Shown here piece after piece: positions 9,065 through 18,700 of a stretch of 64,000 nucleotides of DNA (position 1 is the first letter of the stretch; every line of letters begins with the position of its first letter). The notes under the pieces are model-generated. The model saw only the letters and a program-made list of their open reading frames with translations. It was not told the DNA's origin and did no database searches. Origin of the DNA: Ruminococcus sp. (GTDB lineage: Bacteria; Bacillota; Clostridia; Oscillospirales; Ruminococcaceae). A program made the translations under genes and the position numbers. The stretch is from assembly GCA_017626015.1 (NCBI GenBank), contig JAGAJO010000006.1, positions 85,111 to 149,110 on the forward strand, in the 5' to 3' direction.

Positions 9065-9970
9065 TTAAACTCTGAGATGCTTGCCTGTGCTTATTGAGGT
9101 TCCCACAGCTCCGATAAGTGCGCCTGCCACCAGATATGAAACGCTTACGGGCAGCAGAAGATCGTCAAATGAATAAAGGTTCTGCATACCTAGAATGCTC
9201 CATATGCCGAAGGTGTCGTTGAAAATGTTGTAAACTCCCTCGTATGCAAATTTGGTAAGCAGCAATGCGCATCCGGCGGCTGCCACTCCCACGATCATGC
9301 CCTCTATAAAGAACGGTATCCTGATAAAGGAGTTGGTAGCGCCAACATATTTCATAATATTGATCTCTTTGCGTCTTGCAAAAACGCTTGCTCTCGTTGT
9401 GTTTGAGATGATGATAAGCGAAACCACCACCAGCGCCAGAACAACGGCGAACGCCACTATCGAGAATATCCTTCTGATATTTATAAGGATATCGGCAAAC
9501 GCTGTAGGCGACTGGGTAGACTCTACAAAATCAAATGTTTCGATCTGTGTAGTGGTATCGTTCATTATCTGAATGTCCTTTACCGTCAGCTTGTATGTAT
9601 CCGGCAGCGGGTTATCGTCCGCATACTGGAAAAAGTCCTTCTCCTCTTCGGTCATTCCCTTCAGCATATTCTGCCATGCTTCTTCCTTGGTGTAAAGGGA
9701 GACCGTATTTACGTTTGGTATGCTGTGGAGCTTTTCCTCCAGAGCCGCCATATCGGAATCGCTTGCGCCGTCCTTTACGATAACGACGATCTCGCTCTGA
9801 TCCTCTATGCCGCCGATAACTCTGGTAAGGCTTATTGCCGTCAGGCAGGATATACCTACCATTAAAAGAGATACCAGAAGTATGCAAAAGGAAGCGAAGG
9901 TCATCATTTTGTTTTTCCAGATCCCTTTAAAGCCCTGCCCCACAAGGTATTTTGCACTACTTGCTTTCAT
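9065..9970 (-). CDS. ftsX: cell division ABC transporter permease FtsX
   Basis: 301 residues with the FtsX layout: an N-terminal span (about 22-45), an extracellular domain (about 50-165, containing YTKEEAWQNML), then three spans near residues 170-200, 225-250 and 270-290. The cytoplasmic NIMKYVGATNSFIRIPFFIEG between spans is diagnostic for the family. FtsX pairs with FtsE and passes a signal to cell-wall hydrolases outside. The gene overlaps ftsE by 14 bases, and two M23 hydrolase genes follow, a layout that points to them as its targets. GGAGG stands five bases before the ATG. Confidence 0.95.
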   Translation of the reverse strand: MKASSAKYLVGQGFKGIWKNKMMTFASFCILLVSLLMVGISCLTAISLTRVIGGIEDQSEIVVIVKDGASDSDMAALEEKLHSIPNVNTVSLYTKEEAWQNMLKGMTEEEKDFFQYADDNPLPDTYKLTVKDIQIMNDTTTQIETFDFVESTQSPTAFADILINIRRIFSIVAFAVVLALVVVSLIIISNTTRASVFARRKEINIMKYVGATNSFIRIPFFIEGMIVGVAAAGCALLLTKFAYEGVYNIFNDTFGIWSILGMQNLYSFDDLLLPVSVSYLVAGALIGAVGTSISTGKHLRV

Positions 9971-10646
9971 TTGAACCTCCTATTACCTCGTCAAAGGCTA
10001 TGCTGCCTTTATTGATGTTGATTATCCTTCCTCCGAAGTAACGTACAAGGTCATGCTCGTGGGTGACCATAAGTATGGTCGTGCCGCACTCGTTTATGCC
10101 CTTGAGAAGCTCCACTATTTCATATGAAAGCTCGGGATCGATGTTTCCCGTAGGCTCGTCCGCAATAATAAGCTTAGGATCGTTCACCAGCGCTCTGGCA
10201 AGAGCCACACGCTGCTGCTCGCCGCCTGAAAGCTCTGTGGGATAGCATTTTGCCTTTTTTGAAAGTCCGACAAGGCTTATTACATAGGGGACACGGCTCC
10301 TTATGTATTTAGCCGGAGCGTCGATTACTCTCAGAACAAACGCCACGTTTTCGTATACCGTCATTGTGGGGATAAGTCTGAAATCCTGGAATACCACGCC
10401 GATAGTCCTTCTGAGCGCAGGGATCTTTCCTCTTCTTAGCTTTTTAAGATTAAAACCGTTTACAAGTACCGTACCGCTTGTGGCGTCTATTTCTTTAAGC
10501 ACAAGCTTTATGAGAGTGGATTTTCCCGCTCCCGACGGTCCTACGACGAATGCAAAGTCGCCGTCGTTGATCTTAAGATTAACATTGTTGAGTGCGTCCA
10601 CGCCGCTTGACGAATAGGTCACGGACACATCTTTAAATTCTACCAA
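9957..10646 (-). CDS. ftsE: cell division ATP-binding protein FtsE
   Basis: 229-residue ABC ATPase. Walker A GPSGAGKST (about 37-45), Q-loop VFQDFRLI, signature LSGGEQQRVALARAL (about 139) and Walker B LIIADEPTG (about 159) are all intact. The start is TTG 10646 with GGCGG upstream. It overlaps ftsX and shares the family-typical GVVFQDFRLIPTMTVYENVAF stretch in its middle. FtsE energises FtsX to control septal peptidoglycan hydrolysis. No divisome genes other than ftsX and the M23 hydrolases are adjacent. Confidence 0.96.
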   Translation of the reverse strand: MVEFKDVSVTYSSSGVDALNNVNLKINDGDFAFVVGPSGAGKSTLIKLVLKEIDATSGTVLVNGFNLKKLRRGKIPALRRTIGVVFQDFRLIPTMTVYENVAFVLRVIDAPAKYIRSRVPYVISLVGLSKKAKCYPTELSGGEQQRVALARALVNDPKLIIADEPTGNIDPELSYEIVELLKGINECGTTILMVTHEHDLVRYFGGRIININKGSIAFDEVIGGSNESK

Positions 10647-10700
10647 AATTTTACACCGCCTTATAATATAGGGGGAGCTACGCCCCCGCTTTCAGGCGCC

Positions 10701-11786
10701 TCAGAACTTAACGGGATTAGCCGATAGGTATTTCTTGACCATAAGTGCGATCTTAAAGATGATAGCATGGTCAAATTCTCTGAGATCAAGTCCTGTAAGC
10801 TTTTTGATCTTTTCAAGTCTGTACACAAGGGTATTTCTGTGTACGAACAGCTTTCTTGAGGTTTCGGAAACGTTAAGGTTGTTTTCAAAGAACTTCTGGA
10901 TAGTGAAAAGCGTTTCGTGATCCAGCGACTCGATAGAGCCTTTCTTGAAGACTTCCTTCAGAAACGTTTCGCAGAGGGTAGTGGGGAGATGATATATAAG
11001 TCTTGCGATACCCAGATTGTCATATGAAACGATATTCTTGTCGGTATCGAAAACCTTTCCCACTTCAAGAGCGATCTGAGCCTCCTTGAAGGAACGTGCC
11101 AGATCCTTTACTCCCTCGATGACCGTACCTATACCTACGTTCACACGGGTATAGAACTCGCTGGAGAGGGTGTCTGAGATGGAGCGTGCAAGCTTTTCGA
11201 GATCCTTGGATTCAACGCCTGCCGCAACCTCCTTTACAAGCACGATATCAGACTCGGTGATGTTGAACACAAAGTCCTTGTTTTTATCGGGGAAAAGGTT
11301 CTGTATTACGTCGTAAGCCGATACGTCGTTGGAGGAAACTATCCTTATAAGAAGGACCACTCTTGAGATATCCGCACTGAAATGCAGCTCTCTCGCCTTG
11401 ACATGGACATCGCCCGGCAGGACGTTATCCAGCACGACATTTTTTATGAAGTTGTTTCTGTCGTATTTTTCGTCGTAGTACTGCTTGATGCTTGAAAGGG
11501 TTATAGCGAGTATGCTGGCGTATTTTGCCGCAACCTCGTCCGTGCCTTCCACAAAAACGGCATAGTCCGGCTTCATATGAGCGCCGAAAGGCTTATAGGT
11601 GTATCCGTCACGTACAAATATATCGTGGGAGTCTCCCAAATCCAGCGATACAAATTCGTTCGTGGTGCCGACCTGTGCCAGCTCCGAGCAGGCAATAATG
11701 GTTGCGGTTTCGTCGATGACGCCGATTACGCAGTCAATTGTGTCACGCATCTGATGAACAACGCTTTGAAATAATCTGTTTGACAT
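10701..11786 (-). CDS. PucR/CdaR-type transcriptional regulator with C-terminal helix-turn-helix
   Basis: 361 residues. The C-terminal 60 residues contain the PucR-type HTH (FFENNLNVSETSRKLFVHRNTLVYRLEKIKKLTGLDLRE). The middle resembles the GGDEF-like 'CdaR' domain (about 130-260), and the N-terminal part (about 10-110, DCVIGVIDETATIIACSEL) looks like a PAS or GAF-type sensor. Such proteins often regulate small-molecule catabolism, but no catabolic operon lies next to it. It has its own promoter at 11913-11941 and lies 54 bases upstream of ftsE on the same strand, so read-through is possible. Confidence 0.82.
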   Translation of the reverse strand: MSNRLFQSVVHQMRDTIDCVIGVIDETATIIACSELAQVGTTNEFVSLDLGDSHDIFVRDGYTYKPFGAHMKPDYAVFVEGTDEVAAKYASILAITLSSIKQYYDEKYDRNNFIKNVVLDNVLPGDVHVKARELHFSADISRVVLLIRIVSSNDVSAYDVIQNLFPDKNKDFVFNITESDIVLVKEVAAGVESKDLEKLARSISDTLSSEFYTRVNVGIGTVIEGVKDLARSFKEAQIALEVGKVFDTDKNIVSYDNLGIARLIYHLPTTLCETFLKEVFKKGSIESLDHETLFTIQKFFENNLNVSETSRKLFVHRNTLVYRLEKIKKLTGLDLREFDHAIIFKIALMVKKYLSANPVKF

Positions 11787-12248
11787 AAGTTATTCCCCTC
11801 TACTTGCAATTATTAACATTTTTTTGACGCAGCCCGCTGTATGCCGCATTTCTGCCGGATATTCCGGACAGACGGGCAGAACCGTTACGGGGCTATACGT
11901 CCGCTTACTATAATTATAACAAAAAATGCTGAATTTTGCAAGTGTTTTATAGTAAAAAGTGCAAAAAAGCAAAAAAACTTTTTACCGGACGATCAGACGG
12001 TTACAAATACGCCTAATGTATTACAAATTGTAACATATTTTTTTGCTGAATGTGTGAACATATTGTTAAATTACTTTGCTTATTGTGAAATATACACAAA
12101 ATATGCCAGTATATATTCTACACAGAGTAATCAAATTGTAACTTTTTACTGCATATGCTGTATATTTTATGTATTTTTACAGAAAGTAAAAAAAGACCGC
12201 CGCGCTTGCAGCGATCCCTTTAACATAAATTATAAAGAAACAGTACGA
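11787..12248. other. intergenic region: PucR promoter and HPr trailer
   Basis: About 460 A/T-rich bases without a supported gene. It holds the PucR-gene promoter on the minus strand, and, near 12183-12215, a weak CGCT/AGCG hairpin followed on the minus strand by a T run that may end the HPr transcript. Open frames across it are not codon-biased and overlap HPr in antisense. Confidence 0.5.
11913..11941 (-). promoter_or_regulatory. sigma-A promoter of the PucR-type regulator
   Basis: Minus strand: TTGCAA, 17 bases, TATAAT. The leader to the ATG at 11786 is about 120 bases long. Confidence 0.7.
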
Positions 12249-12521
12249 TTATCTGGCATCCTCAGAGAAACCGCTGTCTACGAGATCTACAAGACCCTTT
12301 ACCGCAGCTTCCTCGTCAACGCCGTCAGCGATGATCTTGATAGTCGTGCCGCCGACGATACCCAGCGAAAGAATGCCGAGAAGACTCTTGGCGTTTACTC
12401 TTCTGTCTTCCTTCTCGATCCAGATCGAAGATTTGAATTCGTTTGCCTTCTGGATGAAGAACGTAGCCGGACGAGCGTGAAGACCTACCTGGTTCTGAAC
12501 AACAACCGTATTCTGTAACAT
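12249..12521 (-). CDS. HPr-family phosphocarrier protein
   Basis: 90 residues, normal for HPr. The active histidine lies in GLHARPATFF (His near residue 14) and the regulatory serine region reads AKSLLGILSLG (Ser near 45), the site phosphorylated by HPr kinase in Firmicutes. It may carry phosphate in a PTS, or act like Crh in carbon catabolite control; no PTS genes are nearby to decide. GGAGAG precedes the ATG, and a strong promoter lies 120 bases upstream. Confidence 0.93.
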   Translation of the reverse strand: MLQNTVVVQNQVGLHARPATFFIQKANEFKSSIWIEKEDRRVNAKSLLGILSLGIVGGTTIKIIADGVDEEAAVKGLVDLVDSGFSEDAR

Positions 12522-12640
12522 AAAAATCTCTCCATTCCAAATATATAAAATACTTCAGATTTTTCAATTAAACAAGGCGTGAGACCATTGCTTTGACCGT
12601 GAGCGTTCAGGTCCTGCTGTCCGTTTAATTTGATAAACAT

Positions 12641-12669
12641 ATTATACCCGACAAAATTCGTTAAGTCAA
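12641..12669 (-). promoter_or_regulatory. strong sigma-A promoter of the HPr gene
   Basis: Minus strand: TTGACT, 17 bases, TATAAT (complement of -10 at 12641-12646, of -35 at 12664-12669). Confidence 0.8.
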
Positions 12670-12810
12670 CGCAAAATTTAAACAAAGCGTATTTTACGGC
12701 TTGATTTTCGTTCAAAATGACTACAATGGGGCAACAATTGCAATGAATTTTATGCACTGCGACGGAACTTATATCTGTTTTGTATCAGTTTGTACAAAAT
12801 CTTTTAACAT

Positions 12811-13578
12811 TTATGGTTGTTCTGACGAGCATTGCGCCCCTTCAACTTCGTCAATTTTCACAGCTTTGTGAATTATAGCCAAATCTTCTTCCGAAAGATC
12901 GGCTCTTTCAAGCAGCTCGGGACGTTTCTTAAGGGTGTTGAGCAATGCCTGCTCGTGTCTCCACCGGAGGATATTTGCGTGATGTCCTGACAGCAGAACA
13001 GGCGGGACAGTCCTGCCGTGCCAGATCTCGGGGCGGGTATACTGAGGGTATTCAAGCAGACCGCTGTAATGACTTTCGTCCTCGTAGCAGCCGGGGCGGG
13101 AGAGTGTACCCTCCAGCATACGCACTATGCAGTCCACAAGGATAAGGGCGGGCAGCTCGCCTCCGGTAAGAACATAGTCGCCTACGGATATTTCCTCGTC
13201 CACGATCTCCTCGATGATCCTTTCGTCCACGCCCTCATAGTGCCCGCATAATATAAATATGCTGTCGAGCCGGGAAAGTTCCGCAGCCCGCTGCTGGGTC
13301 AGCGTTTTTCCCTGGGGGGACATATAGATGACATGAGGCTTCGGTCTGCCCTCGGTGACGGCAGTGAAGCAGTTATAGATCGGGTCGCACTGCATGAGCA
13401 TTCCCTTTTGCTCGCTGTACGGGGTATCGTCAACACGGCGGTGCTTATCAAGGGTATAATCTCTTATATTGTGGCAGGCGACCGTGAAAATATTCCTTTC
13501 CCTTGCTCTTCCCACAACGCTTTGTGAAAGATAATTTTCCAGCATTTCGGGGAAAAGCGTAGCTATATCTATATTCAT
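12811..13578 (-). CDS. trmD: tRNA (guanine-37-N1)-methyltransferase TrmD
   Basis: 255 residues, usual length. It begins MNIDIATLFPEML and has the SPOUT knot motifs LCGHYEGVDERIIEE and EISVGDYVLTGGELPALILVD, which form the S-adenosylmethionine trefoil knot. It adds m1G37 to tRNAs reading CNN codons and prevents frameshifting. The ATG overlaps the stop of rimM (ATGA), as in many bacteria, but rpsP and rplS are not adjacent. Confidence 0.97.
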   Translation of the reverse strand: MNIDIATLFPEMLENYLSQSVVGRARERNIFTVACHNIRDYTLDKHRRVDDTPYSEQKGMLMQCDPIYNCFTAVTEGRPKPHVIYMSPQGKTLTQQRAAELSRLDSIFILCGHYEGVDERIIEEIVDEEISVGDYVLTGGELPALILVDCIVRMLEGTLSRPGCYEDESHYSGLLEYPQYTRPEIWHGRTVPPVLLSGHHANILRWRHEQALLNTLKKRPELLERADLSEEDLAIIHKAVKIDEVEGAQCSSEQP

Positions 13579-14093
13579 CTGACTTCCTCCGTATCGTCGA
13601 AAAGCCCTTGAAGGGGAGTTATTTTCATTATCCCGCCGGCTATATCAGTTTCGGCAACCACCTGCGGGATAGCGGGGATATAATAGGTTTTTCCGTCGCC
13701 GCTTTTTATATGGTATACGTCGTTGGCTCCGGTCTGGGAGACCTCGGTAAGCTCTCCGTAGATCCTGCCGCTGTCTGCGTCCACCACACTGAGACCGATA
13801 AGATCCTGCACGAAATAGCAGCCGTCCTCAAGCTCCACATCGTTTCTGTCGATATAAAGTATCCTGTTGCGGAGCTTCTGGGCTTCCTCCACAGAATCGA
13901 CGCCTTTTATTTTCATTACCACAATATTTTTTGCTGTACGGGAGCTTTCGATCTCCACTGCCGTGCCGCTTTTATAATAAAGTGTGTCGAATCCGCACAG
14001 AAAGTCCGTCGTATCGCACCACGGCTGGACCTTTACCTCGCCTTTAAGACCAAATACGGAAACAATTTTTCCCGCCTCCAGAAATCTGTTCAT
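13575..14093 (-). CDS. rimM: ribosome maturation factor RimM
   Basis: 172 residues. The N-terminal RimM domain starts LEAGKIVSVFGLKGEVKVQPWCD, and the C-terminal PRC-barrel domain includes GCYFVQDLIGLSVVD and YYIPAIPQVV. It helps assemble the head of the 30S subunit. It is first in a two-gene unit with trmD; GGAGG lies eight bases before the ATG. Confidence 0.96.
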   Translation of the reverse strand: MNRFLEAGKIVSVFGLKGEVKVQPWCDTTDFLCGFDTLYYKSGTAVEIESSRTAKNIVVMKIKGVDSVEEAQKLRNRILYIDRNDVELEDGCYFVQDLIGLSVVDADSGRIYGELTEVSQTGANDVYHIKSGDGKTYYIPAIPQVVAETDIAGGIMKITPLQGLFDDTEEVR

Positions 14094-14510
14094 ATGAACG
14101 TTACCTCCGACATTTTTTCTGAATATATTTTAGCACAACATTTAAAATAAGTCAAACATGAGTCAAACGGATAAGCAAAAGCACACATATTATTGGCTCG
14201 GGTTGTCAAAAAACTTCACACAACGCCAATAAGGGGCAGCCCTCTATCGCAGGGCTTGCCCCTCTTTTCAAACAGTCCACCGGACTGTTTGAAAATTCAC
14301 CCTGTGCGGAGCTCCTGCGTATGGGGGAGTTTCGCTCCTGCGGGAGCGACGAAGGGGCGCTGCCCCCTCGACCCCCGCAAGCGCTCTAGCGCCGCGCTTG
14401 AGCCTGCGCTTTAATTCCCCAAAGGGCTTTTACTACAGGCTGAGCATGTATTTTACGAGCCGTGCGGCATCGCCTAAAAAAATGATTTACATAAAAAAGC
14501 CGCAAACCTC
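14094..14510. other. intergenic region with stacked perfect hairpins
   Basis: About 400 bases with no gene between rimM and the carA promoter. It holds GGGGCAGCCCT / AGGGCTTGCCCC (14233-14262), a 14-bp perfect hairpin TTTTCAAACAGTCC / GGACTGTTTGAAAA (14265-14295), and a block (14325-14395) with CTCCTGCGGGAG and GGGGCGCTGCCCC palindromes. No T run follows most of them, so they look like remnants of a palindromic repeat element rather than simple terminators. Confidence 0.6.
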
Positions 14511-14539
14511 TTTACAAAGGAAAATATTTGTGATATAAT
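14511..14539 (+). promoter_or_regulatory. sigma-A promoter of carA
   Basis: TTTACA (14511-14516), 17 bases, TATAAT (14534-14539). The leader is only about 35 bases and I see no room for a PyrR attenuator in it. Confidence 0.72.
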
Positions 14540-14580
14540 AGTAAACGTAAAAATTTGCGTAAAAAAAGGAGGAGCTTATA

Positions 14581-15654
14581 GTGCAGAAAGCATATCTGAT
14601 TCTGGAAAACGGCACTGTTTTTGAGGGTAAGAGCTTCGGCGCTGTGGGAGAGGCTATCGGTGAAATTGTTTTCACAACGGCTATGACGGGTTATCTGGAA
14701 ACTCTTACGGATCCCAGCTATTACGGTCAGATCGTCGTTCAGACATTTCCGCTGATAGGTAATTACGGCGTTATTCCCAGCGATTTTGAAAGCGGCTGTC
14801 CTCACGTTAAAGCTTATATTGTCAGAGATTGGTGTCAAGAGCCCAGCAATTTCCGCTGCGAGGGTGATCTTGACATTTTTTTAAAACAGCATAACATCGT
14901 CGGTCTGTATGGAATAGACACAAGACAGCTCACAAGGATAGTGAGAGAGCACGGCGTAATGAACGGAAGGATCGTTCCCGAGGGAGCGAGCTTCGGGCTT
15001 ACGGACATAAAAAATTATAAGATCGAGGATGCAGTGAAGAACACCACCTGCGACAAGGAAACGGTATATACTCCCGAGGGAGAGGTAAAGAGAAGGGTAG
15101 TGCTTTTTGACTTCGGCGCAAAGGCTAATATCTGCCGCAGCCTTGTACAGAGGGGCTGCGAGGTCACGGTAGTACCGGCTTACACCACCTGCGATAGAGT
15201 GGCAGAGCTTGCTCCGGACGGTATAATGCTTTCCAACGGACCCGGAGATCCGGCGGAAAACGTTGAGATAATCGCCGAGCTTAAAAAGCTTTCGGAAAAG
15301 AAAATACCTACCTTCGGCATCTGTCTGGGACATCAGCTGCTTGCGCTTGCTCACGGGGCGAAGACCCATAAGCTGAAGTACGGTCACAGAGGAGCCAATC
15401 AGCCGGCGGAGAACGTTGAAACGGGACGGGTGTATATAACCTCTCAGAACCACGGCTACGCCGTAGTCAACGAGTCTCTTCCGGAATGTGCGAAGGTCTC
15501 ATATATAAATGCCAACGACGGCACCTGCGAGGGCGTAAAGTATTTTAACGAGCCGGCGTTTTCGGTACAGTTTCACCCCGAAGCCTGCGGCGGACCGCTG
15601 GACACGGGATTCCTGTTTGACGAGTTTATCGCAATGATAGACGCAAACAAATAA
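14581..15654 (+). CDS. carA: carbamoyl-phosphate synthase small subunit
   Basis: 357 residues. It supplies ammonia from glutamine to the large subunit for arginine and pyrimidine synthesis. The N-terminal CPSase domain (about 1-150) includes GAVGEAIGEIVFTTAMTGY. The C-terminal class I glutamine amidotransferase domain (about 170-355) has the catalytic cysteine in FGICLGHQLLALA, and the His/Glu pair in FHPEA. It starts at GTG 14581 with AAAGGAGGAG upstream. The large subunit follows 87 bases later on the same strand. Confidence 0.97.
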   Translation: MQKAYLILENGTVFEGKSFGAVGEAIGEIVFTTAMTGYLETLTDPSYYGQIVVQTFPLIGNYGVIPSDFESGCPHVKAYIVRDWCQEPSNFRCEGDLDIFLKQHNIVGLYGIDTRQLTRIVREHGVMNGRIVPEGASFGLTDIKNYKIEDAVKNTTCDKETVYTPEGEVKRRVVLFDFGAKANICRSLVQRGCEVTVVPAYTTCDRVAELAPDGIMLSNGPGDPAENVEIIAELKKLSEKKIPTFGICLGHQLLALAHGAKTHKLKYGHRGANQPAENVETGRVYITSQNHGYAVVNESLPECAKVSYINANDGTCEGVKYFNEPAFSVQFHPEACGGPLDTGFLFDEFIAMIDANK

Positions 15655-15741
15655 GCTACAGGCAGCTCCGGAGAAAAGCGTAGGGGAGCGTCAGAGCTTC
15701 CGTCTCAAGCTCTCCGGTCATACACAGAAAGGAAGAATATC

Positions 15742-18700
15742 ATGCCTTTAAATAAAGATATAAAGCGTGTTCTGGTTATCGGCTCGGGACCTATCGTCAT
15801 CGGTCAGGCGGCGGAGTTTGACTATGCCGGCACCCAGGCATGCCGTGCGCTTAAGCAGGAGGGGCTGGAGGTCATACTCATAAACTCCAATCCTGCTACC
15901 ATTATGACAGATAACGCTATGGCGGATAAAATTTATATAGAGCCGCTTACTCTTGAAACGGTAAAGAGAGTTATCAAAAAGGAACGTCCGGACAGTCTGC
16001 TTTCCACACTCGGAGGTCAGACGGGACTGACCCTTTCCATGCAGCTTGCCAAGGAGGGCTTCCTTGACAGGTATAATGTAAGACTTCTCGGCGCAAAGCC
16101 CGAGACAATCGACAAGGCTGAGGACAGACAGATGTTCAAGGACACTATGGAGTCTATCGGTCAGCCATGCATACCCTCACGGGTAGTAAATACCGTCGAG
16201 GACGCCGTTAAATTTGCAAACGAGCCGGGAATAGGCTATCCGCTTATTATAAGACCCGCTTTTACACTCGGCGGAACGGGCGGAGGTATAGTTAATAACG
16301 AGGAAGAGCTTACCGACATCACAAGAAACGGTCTTTATCTTTCACCTATCACGCAGGTGCTTGTTGAAAAGTGCATTGCAGGCTGGAAGGAGATCGAGTT
16401 CGAGGTAATGAGAGACGCCAAGGGCAACGTTATCACCGTATGCTCAATGGAAAACTTCGATCCTGTGGGAGTGCATACCGGCGACTCGATAGTTATTGCA
16501 CCTGCGGTCACACTTGCGGATAAGGAATATCAGATGCTGCGTTCGGCGGCGCTGAAGATAATAGATACGCTGGAGGTAGAGGGCGGCTGTAACTGCCAGT
16601 TCGCTCTTAATCCCGACAGCTTTGAGTATGCCGTTATCGAGGTAAACCCCAGAGTTTCACGTTCGTCTGCGCTGGCATCCAAAGCGACAGGCTATCCGAT
16701 CGCAAAGGTTGCGGCTCAGATCGCTATAGGATACACCCTTGACGAGATCAAAAACGCCGTTACAGGCAAGACCTACGCCTGCTTCGAGCCTGCGCTGGAC
16801 TACGTTGTTGTCAAGCTGCCGAAGTGGCCCTTCGACAAATTCGTATATGCAAAAAGAGATCTCGGTACGCAGATGAAGGCTACCGGAGAGGTCATGTCTA
16901 TCGGCACGACCTTTGAACAGGCTATCATGAAGGCTGTAAGAGGCGCAGAGATAGGTCACGACTGCCTTATTTCTCCGAAAATGCTGGATCTTGACGACGA
17001 AACTATCCGTTCAAGGCTGCATAATTGTACCGACGAGAGACTTTTCGTGGTCTACGAGGCTCTCAGGAGAGGCTTTGCGGTAGAGGAGATCCACGAGATA
17101 ACCAAAATAGACGAGTGGTTCCTCTGCAAGCTCTGCAAGCTTATAGACATGGAAAGAGAGCTTGCAAAGGGAGATTTCAGCCGTGAGACCTATATACAGG
17201 CAAAGAAGCTGGGCTATACGGATAAGGTTATAGAGAGGATCTCCGGAAAGCCGGTCAAGGATCCCGCTCATGCCGTATTTAAAATGGTAGATACCTGCGC
17301 TGCGGAGTTTTCGGCTCAGACGCCATACTTTTATTCTACATACGATTCGGAGGACGAGGCTGCGGAATTTATCTCGGCTCACGGACGGGGCAGCTCCCGC
17401 AAGGGAACGGTGATAGTTTTCGGCTCGGGTCCTATAAGGATCGGCCAGGGTATAGAGTTCGACTATGCTTCGGTACACTGCGTATGGGCGCTTAAGGAGC
17501 ATGGCTATGAGGTAGTTATCGTAAACAACAACCCCGAGACTGTTTCGACAGACTTCGACACTGCGGACAGACTTTACTTCGAGCCTCTTACCAACGAGGA
17601 CGTTATGAATATCATCCGTGTGGAAAAGCCGGTGGGCGTCGTGGTGGCTTTCGGCGGACAGACGGCTATAAAGCTGACAAAGCACTTAAACGAGCAGGGA
17701 GTAAGGATCCTCGGCACTCCGCCCGATTCAATTGACGCTGCGGAGGACAGGGAGAGATTTGACGAGCTGCTGGAGCAGCTTAAGATCAAGCGTCCCGAGG
17801 GCTTTACGGTCATGACTGCCGACGAGGCTCTTACGATAGCCAACAGGATACATTATCCCGTGCTTATGAGGCCCTCATACGTTCTCGGCGGACAGAATAT
17901 GATAATCGCCTTCAACGATGACGATATAAAGGAGTACATGGAGATAATCCTTTCTCAGGGAATAGAAAATCCTGTGCTTATTGACAAGTACCTTATGGGT
18001 ACAGAGCTGGAAATAGACGCTATATGCGACGGCGAGGATATTCTTATCCCCGGTATTATGGAGCATATCGAAAGAACGGGTATCCATTCCGGAGACTCTA
18101 TTGCGGTCTATCCCGCATGGAACGTTTCGGACAGACTTATCAGCAGGATCATCGACTGCTCAAAGAGACTGGCTATCGCACTTAATACAAAGGGTCTGGT
18201 AAATATCCAGTATATCGCATATAAAGAGGAGATCTACGTTATCGAGGTAAATCCCCGCTCTTCAAGGACTATCCCGTACATCTCAAAGGTAACGGGAGTT
18301 CCTATGGTGGATCTTGCCACAAAGTGTATGCTCGGCGAAAAGCTGAGAGACATGGGCTACGGCACGGGACTTTACAGAAATTCTCCCTATGTTGCGGTCA
18401 AGGTACCGGTGTTCTCCTTTGAAAAGCTTATAGGCGTGGACAATCATCTGGGACCTGAGATGAAGTCTACCGGAGAGGTGCTGGCGGTATCAAGCTCGCT
18501 GGAGGAGTCGCTGTATAAGGGACTTACTGCTGCAGGCTACAAGCTGGACGCCAAGGGCGGAGTTTTCATAACGGTAAGAGACGCCGACAAGGCTGAGATA
18601 CCTCAGACCGCTAAAATGTTTGCGGATCTCGGCTTTAAGATATACGCTACCCACGGCACTGCAAACGTGCTTCACGAGCACGGCATAGAGGCTGAGACCG

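Noticed and set aside
11841-12518. Long plus-strand open frame of 225 codons
   Set aside because: Half of it is antisense to the HPr gene and the rest is A/T-rich promoter DNA with unlikely amino-acid use.
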